A stretch of DNA of 6,540 nucleotides from CAZYTO01 sp964650405 (GTDB lineage: Bacteria > Acidobacteriota > Thermoanaerobaculia > Gp7-AA8): NCBI GenBank assembly GCA_964650405.1, contig CAZYTO010000299.1:1-6540 (forward strand). The letters run 5' to 3'. The notes below the pieces were generated by a model. The model searched no databases. It was not told the origin of the DNA and worked only from the letters and a program-made list of their open reading frames with translations. Both the position numbers and the translations under genes were made by a program. Positions 1-5,828 of this stretch are shown in pieces (position 1 is the first letter of the stretch; every line of letters begins with the position of its first letter).

Positions 1-2
1 GC

Positions 3-1763
3 TCAGCGGCGCGCAAGGTCGCGGACTTCCGCGCTGCCTATTTGAACGAGGCGGCCATCGAGAAGAGAGGCCTCACCTCGCTCCAGCCGCTGCTCGACCG
101 CATCGACCAGGTCTCGGATAAATCGGACCTCACCCGTCTTCTGGCTCAGGGCATTCGGGCCGACGTCGACCTGATGGGATTCGGCATCTACCAGTCCGCC
201 AGCGTCCTCGGCCTCTCCGTGGAGCAGAGCATCCATGGAGAGAAGACCAACGTCGCGTTCCTGGTGCAGGGAGGCCTGGGCCTGCCGGACCGCGCGGACT
301 ATCTCAGCGCCGACCCGGGGAAGAAGGCGCTGCGCGACCGGTATCGCGAACACATCGCGAAGATGCTCACCCTCGCCGGCTTCCATCACGGAGACGATCG
401 CGCCGGCGCCGTGCGGGCGCTGGAAACGGCCATCGCGCAAGGCCAGGCCACCCGCGAGGCGTCAGGCAACGACCACAATGCCGACAACATCTGGCCGCGG
501 GCCGGCTTCGCGCAGCGGGCTCCCGGCATGGACTGGACTCTCTTCTTCGACGAGGCGGGACTCGGCAAGCAGGCGGAGCTCGTGGTCTGGCAGCCGGGCG
601 CCGTGACCGGGCTGGCGGCGCAGGTTGCCTCGCAACCGCTGGATGCCTGGAAGGACTACCTGCGCTTCCATGCCGTCCACGACTACGCCGACGTGCTGCC
701 GCGCGCATTCGGGGAGGAGGCGTTGGCGATGCAGGCCGCGACCGGGGCGGCTCCCGCGCTGCCTCGCGCCGAGCGCGCGCTCGCCGCCACGCAGGCGGCC
801 ATGGGTGACGCGCTGGGCCGGATGTACGCCGAGCGCTACTTCCCCGCCGGGCAGAAGGCACGCCTGGAGCGGATCTCCGACAACGTCCGCGCGGCGCTCC
901 TCAAGCGCGTCGAGGCCGCCACGTGGATGTCGCCGGCCACCCGCGCCAGTGCCTTGACCAAGCTGCAGACAGTCTATGTAGGGCTCGGGTATCCCGATCA
1001 TTGGCAGGACGACTCGTCGCTGACCGTGGACCCGGCAGACGCGCTGGGGAACCTGCGCCGCGTCCAGGACCGCGCCTGCCACAATGCCCTGTCCCGCCTC
1101 GGCCAGCCCGTGGATCTGAAGTATTGGTACATCCGGCCGCAGACCGTCGGCGCGGTGCTCGTCTTCCAGCAGAACGCGTACGTCATGGCCGCCGCGTTGC
1201 TGGAGCCTCCCAAGTACGATCACCAATCCTCGGACGCCGCGGCCTACGGCTCCGTCGGTGCGCTCATAGGGCACGACCTCACCCATTACATCGACGTGCT
1301 GGGCGCGGACTACGACACCGAGCACCGGCTGCGGCACTGGTGGACCGCCGAGGACACGCAGCATTTTCAGGCGGTCACGCAGCCGCTGGTCGATCAGTTC
1401 TCCGCGTACCAGCCGTTCCCCGGCCTCTCGATCAACGGCAAGCTGACGCTCACCGAGAACATCGCCGACCTCGGCGGCCTGGCCGCCGCGTTCGACGCCT
1501 ACCGCGCCTCGCTCGGCAGCCGGGCCAAGGATGCGGCCTGGGTGCGGGAACAGGACCGGGAGTTCTTCCTCGCCTACGCGCAAACACAGCGGCGGAAGAT
1601 CAGCGAAGCCGCCATGCGAAAGCAGGTGGCCACGAGCGACCACGCGCCGGAGGACTACCGCGCCGACACCGTCCGCAATCTCGACGCCTGGTACGACGCG
1701 TTCGACGTGCGCCCGGGGCAGCGCCTGTACCTCGAACCAGCAGCGCGCGTACGGGTGTGGTAG
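3..1763 (+). CDS. M13 family (neprilysin/PepO-like) zinc metallopeptidase, 5' end cut by window, altered catalytic motif
   Basis: This is the C-terminal 586 codons of an M13 endopeptidase. The frame is open to the left edge (first full codon at 3), so the TTG at 42 is an internal Leu; about 100 N-terminal residues, probably with a signal peptide, lie outside. Family members are extracytoplasmic zinc enzymes cleaving short peptides. Counting from codon 3, the hallmarks are in order: QNAY near 391 (substrate-binding Asn-Ala); the zinc helix HDLTH at 424-428; ENIAD at 485-489 (third zinc ligand Glu plus the Asp that orients a His); DHAP with His547 and Arg553, matching the neprilysin transition-state His and substrate Arg; and the C-terminal RVRVW ending. 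The oddity is Asp425, where the family has the catalytic Glu of HExxH. The usual FP after NAxN is replaced by MA, and the FDD after the zinc helix reads YIDV. Zinc ligands remain, so the protein may be weakly active or a pseudoenzyme. Family assignment is very secure; the functional state is inferred. Confidence 0.95.
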   Translation, partial: SAARKVADFRAAYLNEAAIEKRGLTSLQPLLDRIDQVSDKSDLTRLLAQGIRADVDLMGFGIYQSASVLGLSVEQSIHGEKTNVAFLVQGGLGLPDRADYLSADPGKKALRDRYREHIAKMLTLAGFHHGDDRAGAVRALETAIAQGQATREASGNDHNADNIWPRAGFAQRAPGMDWTLFFDEAGLGKQAELVVWQPGAVTGLAAQVASQPLDAWKDYLRFHAVHDYADVLPRAFGEEALAMQAATGAAPALPRAERALAATQAAMGDALGRMYAERYFPAGQKARLERISDNVRAALLKRVEAATWMSPATRASALTKLQTVYVGLGYPDHWQDDSSLTVDPADALGNLRRVQDRACHNALSRLGQPVDLKYWYIRPQTVGAVLVFQQNAYVMAAALLEPPKYDHQSSDAAAYGSVGALIGHDLTHYIDVLGADYDTEHRLRHWWTAEDTQHFQAVTQPLVDQFSAYQPFPGLSINGKLTLTENIADLGGLAAAFDAYRASLGSRAKDAAWVREQDREFFLAYAQTQRRKISEAAMRKQVATSDHAPEDYRADTVRNLDAWYDAFDVRPGQRLYLEPAARVRVW

Positions 1764-1791
1764 GGCGGCGCGAGAGGTCGATGGATTTTGG

Positions 1792-1815
1792 GGGCCGTGG
1801 CAGCTTGCACGGCCC
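1792..1815. terminator. Perfect 8-bp inverted repeat downstream of the M13 peptidase gene, candidate terminator
   Basis: Arms GGGCCGTG (1792-1799) and CACGGCCC (1808-1815) are exact reverse complements around an 8-nt loop, starting 29 nt after the peptidase stop codon. No T-run follows, so it is not a textbook intrinsic terminator. It may still stop transcription or protect the 3' end of the mRNA, as U-tract-less hairpins are common in GC-rich genomes. Confidence 0.4.
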
Positions 1816-1929
1816 GTTGCAGCGCCGTTGCGAATTGTTGTCGGTAGCGTCAAGAGGTCGCGGTGCGCTCAAGGTAGCGGCGCGGTGAAATCGACCTGCA
1901 ACGGATCGCCCATCGCCGCCCCGCCAACC

Positions 1930-1983
1930 GTCACCGTTTTGGCCGCGATTACGCAGCCGCCGCGGTGCTAGCTTGGCGGGCAA
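1930..1983 (+). promoter_or_regulatory. Candidate near-leaderless promoter of the DoxX-like operon, extended -10 TGCTAGCTT
   Basis: An extended -10 of the TGnTAnnnT type, TGCTAGCTT, ends at 1974 with its hexamer at 1969-1974. By normal -10 geometry transcription would start near 1981, about 3 nt before the ATG at 1984, and no purine-rich Shine-Dalgarno sits at the usual distance. The motif GTGCTAGCTTG (1965-1975) and a block GTCACCGTTT at 1930 recur upstream of the second DoxX-like copy (5864-5874 and 5829), in both places 35 bp apart start to start. No good -35 is seen, consistent with an extended -10; the upstream block could be a regulator site. The conservation is seen; the promoter role is inferred. 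Confidence 0.55.
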
Positions 1984-2778
1984 ATGCGAGAGCTCGCGTC
2001 TCCTGACCCGCCGTCGCGGCTGCTGACGACCGGCCGGCTGTTCTTCGCCATCTCCGTCGTCGCGTCCGGGATCTACCAGCTCGTGACCGGCCGCTGGGTG
2101 AACCTCGTGCCCGTCAAACCCGTCCCGCTCCCGGCACCGTGGCTGGTCGATGGGCTCGGCGTGCTCCTCATTCTCATCGGGCTTGGCTTGCTCGTACGCA
2201 GAACGGTTTCAGTGGCCGCCGTGACCCTCGCGGCACTGTTGCTCGTCCTGTTCTTCGGGTTCGGCCTGCGCGTGGCCATCGCGAATGCGTCGATAAACTC
2301 CGCCTGGGTCGATCCCGTGATGATCCTGGCCATCCTCGGCGGTGTGGGCCTGGCCGTGGTTCCGCGAAACGGATCCGCCGCCCGTTCCCTCGACCGCGTC
2401 TTCGCAGCAGCCGGGCGGTCCGCGCCGCTGGCACTCGGCGCCTTCCTGGCCTACTGCGGCATCCTGCACTTTCCGATGGCCAAGTACGTCGCCGGCCTGA
2501 TCCCGCCGTGGATTCCGGCGCATCTGTTCTGGACCTACTTCGCCGCCGTCGCCCTGATCGCCGGAGGGATCGGCCTCAACGTGCCGCCCACGGCCCGCCT
2601 GGCGGCGATTCTGTCCGGAATCATGGTTTTCAGTTGGGTCTTCCTCGTACACATTCCCCTGGCCATCAATACACACACCGTGAGCGAGGTCTCGCGCAGC
2701 TTTCAGGCGCTTCAGATCAGCGCCATCGCCTTCATGCTGGCCGGCATCGTTCCCATTCCGAGGAGGAGAGATCAATGA
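1984..2778 (+). CDS. DoxX-like integral membrane protein, two-repeat, 8 predicted TM segments
   Basis: A 264-residue, strongly hydrophobic protein with about eight membrane segments, near residues 16-35, 53-70, 74-95, 109-126, 147-163, 181-198, 205-226 and 240-257. The two halves look like tandem four-helix units, each starting with a DoxX-type pattern: SGIYQLV near 28-34, and CGILHFPMAKYVAGLIPPWIP near 158-178 followed by a GG-containing helix. DoxX-family proteins are inner-membrane proteins, linked in some species to quinone-dependent sulfur oxidation or oxidative-stress complexes; nothing here shows such a reaction. The ATG at 1984 is supported because the diverged copy at 5881 aligns from its own ATG (TPxxPSxLLxxGRLxFAxSV). 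The stop codon overlaps the start of the next gene (ATGA), so the two are cotranscribed and probably translationally coupled. Family call good; function unknown. Confidence 0.8.
   Translation: MRELASPDPPSRLLTTGRLFFAISVVASGIYQLVTGRWVNLVPVKPVPLPAPWLVDGLGVLLILIGLGLLVRRTVSVAAVTLAALLLVLFFGFGLRVAIANASINSAWVDPVMILAILGGVGLAVVPRNGSAARSLDRVFAAAGRSAPLALGAFLAYCGILHFPMAKYVAGLIPPWIPAHLFWTYFAAVALIAGGIGLNVPPTARLAAILSGIMVFSWVFLVHIPLAINTHTVSEVSRSFQALQISAIAFMLAGIVPIPRRRDQ
2761..2770 (+). promoter_or_regulatory. Strong Shine-Dalgarno fixing the start of the secreted-protein gene
   Basis: AGGAGGAGAG lies inside the end of the upstream reading frame and just before the ATG at 2775. It selects that ATG over the in-frame alternative four codons in (ATG 2784) and over the long open frame extending leftward to 2139, which is a shadow of the DoxX-like gene. 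Confidence 0.8.
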
Positions 2779-3476
2779 AACGCATGGTCGAGTCGATTGC
2801 TTTGACGGGCTTCGCCCTCCTTGTGGTGCTGGCAGCCAGCCGTCCGGCGCACGCGCAGAACGCCAAGACACCGTATCCGGACATGGCGCCGCTCGAGCAA
2901 TACATGATGGAGCGGGAGGCCGAGATCGCCATGGCGCGGAGCGCGGCTCCCGATTCCATTTCACACAATGCCGAGGTCATGGTTCTCGGGCCACAGGGTT
3001 ACGAAACCGCCGTCAAAGGCACCAACGGGTTCGTGTGCCTGGTGGAACGGTCATGGGCCGCCCCAGTCGAGCATCCCGAATTCTGGAACCCCAAAATGCG
3101 GGCTCCGAACTGCTTCAACCCGGTGGCCGCGCGATCCTATCTTCCACTGACGGTCAAGAAGACAAAGCTGATCCTGGCCACACGATCCAAAGCGGAGATG
3201 GTCAAGGGCGTCAAAGCCGCGCTGGACAGCAAGGAATTGCCGCAGCCGGAACTGGGCGCGATGGTCTACATGATGTCAAAGCAAGGGTACCTGAACGACG
3301 CTGCAGGGCACTGGCACCCCCACCTGATGTTCATTCTTCCGCAGACGGATCCTGCAACCTGGGGCGTAGGCCTGCCCGGCGCCCCCGTTCTCAGCATTTC
3401 GGAAGATGTGAGCGGAATGACCATTTTTCTGGTTCCGGTCGGTAAGTGGTCCGACGGGACACCGGAGGGGCACTGA
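2775..3476 (+). CDS. Secreted/periplasmic protein of unknown function with an HxHxH motif
   Basis: A 233-residue protein with a clear signal peptide: Lys/Arg near the N-terminus, a hydrophobic core at about 8-21 and a cleavage site AHA|Q after residue 27. The mature domain has short, conserved-looking blocks: YPDMAPLEQYMM (34-45), GYETAVKGTNGFVCLVERSW (75-94), EFWNPKMRAPNCFNP (102-116) and GHWHPHLMF (178-186), ending with PVGKWSDGT (221-229). His179, His181 and His183 form an HxHxH that could bind a metal. Cys88 and Cys113 are the only cysteines and could pair in an oxidising compartment. I recall similar hypothetical proteins in Acidobacteriota but no assigned function. It overlaps the DoxX-like gene by 4 nt, so an envelope role together with that membrane protein is likely but unproven. 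Confidence 0.85.
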   Translation: MKRMVESIALTGFALLVVLAASRPAHAQNAKTPYPDMAPLEQYMMEREAEIAMARSAAPDSISHNAEVMVLGPQGYETAVKGTNGFVCLVERSWAAPVEHPEFWNPKMRAPNCFNPVAARSYLPLTVKKTKLILATRSKAEMVKGVKAALDSKELPQPELGAMVYMMSKQGYLNDAAGHWHPHLMFILPQTDPATWGVGLPGAPVLSISEDVSGMTIFLVPVGKWSDGTPEGH

Positions 3477-3480
3477 CGCA

Positions 3481-3544
3481 ACCAGGTGCCGAGTGCTGAG
3501 GTGTGGGTAAACCTCCGCGGCCTTCGCGTCTCCGCGTGAACCGT
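3481..3544. repeat. Composite of two degenerate short tandem repeats (GTGCYGA and CTYCGCG units)
   Basis: Just after the secreted-protein gene come two adjacent copies of a 7-mer, GTGCCGA then GTGCTGA (within 3486-3500). They are followed by three spaced copies of a second unit: CTCCGCG (3513-3519), CTTCGCG (3522-3528) and CTCCGCG (3530-3536), at 8-9 nt periodicity. Neither codes for anything evident. I recall similar degenerate runs as dispersed intergenic repeats in environmental bacteria, but cannot confirm that here. Confidence 0.5.
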
Positions 3545-3575
3545 CCCCCACCGGCCGTCTCTCACCCAGAGTTCC

Positions 3576-3604
3576 GTGAGGCGCCGCGAAAAGCGGCGCC
3601 TCAC
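3576..3604. terminator. 12-bp perfect hairpin between convergent genes, likely bidirectional terminator
   Basis: Arms GTGAGGCGCCGC (3576-3587) and GCGGCGCCTCAC (3593-3604) pair perfectly around the loop GAAAA, giving a very stable GC-rich stem. It lies 100 nt past the stop of the plus-strand secreted-protein gene. On the minus strand the STAS gene's stop codon (TGA, at 3603-3601) is part of the stem. No U-tract follows on either strand. Position and stability fit transcription termination or 3'-end protection for both convergent units. Confidence 0.7.
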
Positions 3605-4794
3605 TCGGCGATCGGAAAGACCCAGCACGCGCCGCGCTGGAACTCGCTCTCGCCCGCGCCTTCGATCGGCCTGGCATCGCGCAGCAGGTGCACGACGGAG
3701 ATCACGCTCCGCGGCTGCAGCCACGCCGAGACGATGTCCGCCACCGGCAGCTTCCCGCGGGGCAGCGACCGGAAGGCGGTCACCACGGCGTGGAAGTGTC
3801 CCTGGTCCTCATCGCTGATCGTCCGGAGGAACGGCGCGAGCGACGCCGAAGGTGATGACGATGCCAGCCCCACGACGAGAGAGCTGAAGCGCGCGAACTC
3901 CCGCTCCGGCGTGAACGACATCCACTCGCGCACGGCGGGAAACTCGAACTGCACGGCCGCGTCCCGCGCGGGCGGGCGGCGCAGGCGCGCGCAGACGAGA
4001 CCGGTGATGTCCGCGGCCATCACGATTCCGACGGTCGGCGTCCCGGCCAGCGACGCGCACGCCCGCACGATCTCGCTCAGGGGCACGCCCGCATCCGGCG
4101 TATTCGCCTCGAAGCGCAACTGGTGGCTGGGCGCGCCGCGGAACGTGATCGCGTACAGGGCCTGCACGGTCGGCACGAGGCCCACTGTGCTGAGCATGTA
4201 GTCGGGTGTGGCCGTCCCGTCCGTCGGCATGAATGCCGCGCCGCCGGCGGCCGCCACGAACTCGCCGAACACGTCGCGGCACTCCTCGTGGTTCGCGCCG
4301 AGCGCCCCTACCCCGAGCGCGAAGACGTCCCGGTAGATCGAGATCGGCGAGGACTGTGCCTGCAGGTCCGGACTGCCGACCAGGGCGCACTCGGACTTTC
4401 GTCCGTCGAGCACGCGGCTCTCGAACGAGGCGCTCTCCGATCCCAGCGGCATCGGGATCGACAACGTCCTTCGCGCCGCCGCCCCCGTGCTGGCACCGGC
4501 GATGAGCAGTTCGACGAAGCCCATCCCTCGGAGCGTGTTGCGCGCGCGCTCCGAGGCCGCGGAAATCTGCAGCGAGCCATGGAGGGCCAATGCGTCGCGA
4601 TGATGCTTCAGCAGCACCGCCGCGCCCGCCGAGCTGAGATAGGTCACGCCCGAGAAGTCGAGCCGCACGTGCCGCGCCCCCTCCCGGGCCACGTCGTGAA
4701 GCGCCTCATCGAGCGACTGCGACCAGTGGTTGTCCAGGCGGCCGAAGAGCCGGAGGTGCACGACGTTGTCCGACCGCTCCTTAACGATTTCCAT
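3601..4794 (-). CDS. STAS-domain (anti-sigma-factor-antagonist-like) protein with uncharacterised 300-residue C-terminal region
   Basis: A 397-residue protein without signal peptide or TM segments, so probably cytoplasmic. Residues 1-95 form a STAS domain: the pattern VVHLRLFGRLD (11-21) is the usual first strands, and LDFSGVTYLSSAGAAVLL (45-62) is the conserved strand-helix turn. Ser55 aligns with the phosphorylated Ser58 of SpoIIAA (DSSGL), with Ser54 replacing the Asp, so control by phosphorylation is plausible. A linker of about 30-40 residues leads to a region of roughly 135-397. It has notable blocks FALGVGALG (158-166), MPTDGTATPDYML (189-201), GHFHAVVTAFRSLPRGKLP (332-350) and GAGESEFQRGACWVFPI (379-395). 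I recall similar sequences next to STAS domains in other bacteria but know no function; a degenerate PP2C/SpoIIE-like fold is only speculation. The start at 4794 has GGAG (4804-4801) 6 nt upstream. No kinase or phosphatase partner gene is in the window. Confidence 0.85.
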   Translation of the reverse strand: MEIVKERSDNVVHLRLFGRLDNHWSQSLDEALHDVAREGARHVRLDFSGVTYLSSAGAAVLLKHHRDALALHGSLQISAASERARNTLRGMGFVELLIAGASTGAAARRTLSIPMPLGSESASFESRVLDGRKSECALVGSPDLQAQSSPISIYRDVFALGVGALGANHEECRDVFGEFVAAAGGAAFMPTDGTATPDYMLSTVGLVPTVQALYAITFRGAPSHQLRFEANTPDAGVPLSEIVRACASLAGTPTVGIVMAADITGLVCARLRRPPARDAAVQFEFPAVREWMSFTPEREFARFSSLVVGLASSSPSASLAPFLRTISDEDQGHFHAVVTAFRSLPRGKLPVADIVSAWLQPRSVISVVHLLRDARPIEGAGESEFQRGACWVFPIAE

Positions 4795-4833
4795 TCGAGT
4801 CTCCGACGGCGTTCCGCTCAGGCTCCTGCATCA

Positions 4834-4850
4834 TCGATAGACTCTACACC
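4834..4850. promoter_or_regulatory. Candidate divergent promoter with overlapping symmetric -10 elements (TAGACTCTA)
   Basis: The 89-bp space between the divergent STAS and DUF1801 genes contains TAGACTCTA (4838-4846), which reads TAGA-N-TCTA on both strands. Read rightward it gives a -10 of TAGACT (start near 4850, 34-nt leader before the ATG at 4884). Read leftward it gives TAGAGT (start near 4834, about 40-nt leader before the ATG at 4794). Both genes have good Shine-Dalgarno sites, matching leadered transcripts. Convincing -35 hexamers are not seen. Confidence 0.4.
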
Positions 4851-4883
4851 AGCGAATGAACGCGACCCAGGAGTGGAGGTACG

Positions 4884-5276
4884 ATGAAAAAGCCGGCCGG
4901 CGCCAAGTCTCCATCCGAGCAAATCGATGCGAGAATCGAGGAGCTGGACGACTGGAGGGGCGAGATGCTCTCCCGGCTCCGCGCTCTGATCCGGGAGGCG
5001 GACCCCGAAGTGACCGAGGAGTGGAAATGGGCCAATCCCGTCTGGTCGCACCACGGCCTCATCTGCACCGGCGAGACGTACAAGAAGGTCGTGAAGATGA
5101 CCTTCGCCCGGGGAGCGGCCCTGGAGGACCCGACAGGCCTCTTCAATTCCAGCCTCGAAGGCAATACCAGGCGCGCCATCGACTTCCACGAGGGCGAGAA
5201 GCTGGACACGAAAGCCCTGAAGGCGCTCATTCGGGCGGCCGTCGCGTTCAACAAATCGCCGGGCCGCGCCTAGGGG
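4884..5276 (+). CDS. DUF1801 domain protein (YdhG-like fold), small cytoplasmic protein
   Basis: A 130-residue protein, the usual length for DUF1801 proteins, without signal peptide or TM segments. An amphipathic helical N-terminus (12-38) leads into the diagnostic block EEWKWANPVWSHHGLICTGE (45-64). Then come YKKVVKMTFARGAALEDP (66-83), LFNSSLEGNTRRAIDF (86-101) and a C-terminal helix ending in LIRAAVAFN (115-123). The biochemical role of the family is not established; some members are annotated as iron-chaperone-like. The start is fixed by TGGAGGT (4874-4880) just ahead of the ATG. It is a single gene, divergent from the STAS gene. The stop is the TAG right after GRA; the last residue or two depends on reading the final codons (5268-5273). 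Confidence 0.85.
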
Positions 5277-5298
5277 ACTACAGCGATCAAGGCCGGAA

Positions 5299-5346
5299 GC
5301 TGAAGGAAGAAAGGAGCTGGCTCTCCGATCCTTTCAGCCTTTCAAC
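5299..5346 (+). terminator. Imperfect hairpin after the DUF1801 gene, purine arm against 8-mer pyrimidine repeats
   Basis: GAAAGGA (5309-5315) pairs exactly with TCCTTTC (5329-5335) over a 13-nt loop. Past a 2-nt internal loop and a one-base bulge, the pairing extends outward (TGAAGG at 5301-5306 against CC and TTCA near 5338-5344). It begins about 25 nt past the stop codon. There is no T-run, so termination is only a possibility. Confidence 0.3.
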
Positions 5347-5369
5347 CTTCCAGCCTTTCCGCCTTCCAC
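5330..5369. repeat. Five tandem copies of a degenerate 8-mer, consensus CCTTTCAG
   Basis: Five units abut exactly: CCTTTCAG (5330-5337), CCTTTCAA (5338-5345), CCTTCCAG (5346-5353), CCTTTCCG (5354-5361) and CCTTCCAC (5362-5369). This gives a 40-bp pyrimidine-rich tract on the plus strand between the DUF1801 gene and the next promoter. It is non-coding. Variation in unit length, if seen between strains, would indicate replication slippage. Confidence 0.8.
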
Positions 5370-5380
5370 CACGCCCCATG

Positions 5381-5413
5381 TATCCTGACCCCGCAAAACG
5401 AACGAGGTGATCC
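5381..5413 (+). promoter_or_regulatory. Candidate -10 (TATCCT) and ribosome binding site of the signal-peptide gene remnant
   Basis: TATCCT (5381-5386) is a good -10 match for a GC-rich genome. It would start RNA near 5393, leaving a roughly 20-nt leader with the SD-like GAGGTGA (5404-5410) before the ATG at 5414. The -35 region would fall inside the last 8-mer repeats and is weak (TTCCGC). Confidence 0.4.
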
Positions 5414-5624
5414 ATGCGAGCGCTCACGGCCTGGGCTGCGCGTCTCTTCCTCGGCATCTCGCTTGCGGCCACCGTCCACGCACAGACCGGCGTGGGCGTG
5501 GACGTCGACGAGGTCATCGACAACCGCATGTCCGCCGGCATGCAGACCGGCGACCTCGAAGTCCGCCACCCCGAAGAACATCGTCCGTCAGCCGTTCGTC
5601 CTGACGGATGTGCCGCTGCCCTGA
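5414..5624 (+). pseudogene. Remnant of a small secreted-protein gene, probably internally deleted and frame-shifted
   Basis: The ATG at 5414 opens a good signal peptide (hydrophobic core around residues 6-19, cleavage TVHA|Q after residue 23) and a short mature start, TGVGVDVDEVIDNRMSAGMQ (25-44). After residue 50 (near 5563) this frame turns into Arg/Pro-rich, His-containing sequence unlike a secreted protein. It runs to 5923, across the promoter and start of the next gene. In the other frame, from about 5562, the codons read SATPKNIVRQPFVLTDVPLP and stop at 5622-5624, which looks like a natural exported-protein C-terminus. The simplest reading is an original gene that lost its middle, leaving both ends fused out of frame. 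Alternatives are a single frameshift in a roughly 70-residue protein, or a genuine 169-residue protein ending at 5923. I do not recognise the family. Confidence 0.5.
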
Positions 5625-5828
5625 ATGCGGGGGAGACCCGCTCGCTCGGCGCGGTGACAACGAACATGCAGATGGAGCTCGAACGCGAGATTGGCGCCCG
5701 AAAAAGTTACAGTCCGCAAAACGCCCCCCTCCCGAAGGCACGTTCCGCATCGATTCTCAAACGAGCGGCGACAATCCTGAAACCAAAGCGCGACAGGGAG
5801 CAACTCGCCGATCGAAGTCGCGCCAGGC
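5625..5828. other. Non-coding stretch without recognisable content
   Basis: Between the secreted-protein remnant and the second DoxX-like copy I find no convincing gene, RNA gene, repeat or hairpin. Open frames on both strands are Arg/Pro/Ser-rich shadows without a start signal. Base composition is a little richer in A than the flanking genes (for example GAAAAAGTTACAG near 5700), which fits decayed or intergenic sequence. Confidence 0.5.

Noticed and set aside
462..1853. Long minus-strand open frame (463 codons) opposite the M13 gene
   Set aside because: The plus-strand frame carries unmistakable M13 motifs. The minus product is Arg/Gly/Val-rich without domain signals, a usual antisense shadow in GC-rich DNA.
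923..1888. Plus-strand open frame of 321 codons overlapping the M13 gene
   Set aside because: It is an Arg/Pro-rich out-of-frame translation of the M13 gene with no ribosome site.
2209..2964. Minus-strand 251-codon frame opposite the DoxX-like gene
   Set aside because: Gln/Gly/Arg-rich shadow of the transmembrane codons; the plus strand has the TM pattern and the paralog.
3503..4201. Plus-strand 232-codon frame opposite the STAS gene
   Set aside because: Low-complexity Ser/Arg/Thr sequence that crosses the hairpin and repeat region; the minus frame has clear STAS motifs and an SD.
4123..4887. Plus-strand 254-codon frame leading into the DUF1801 start
   Set aside because: Arg-rich antisense of the STAS gene, running through the divergent promoter; no supporting signals.
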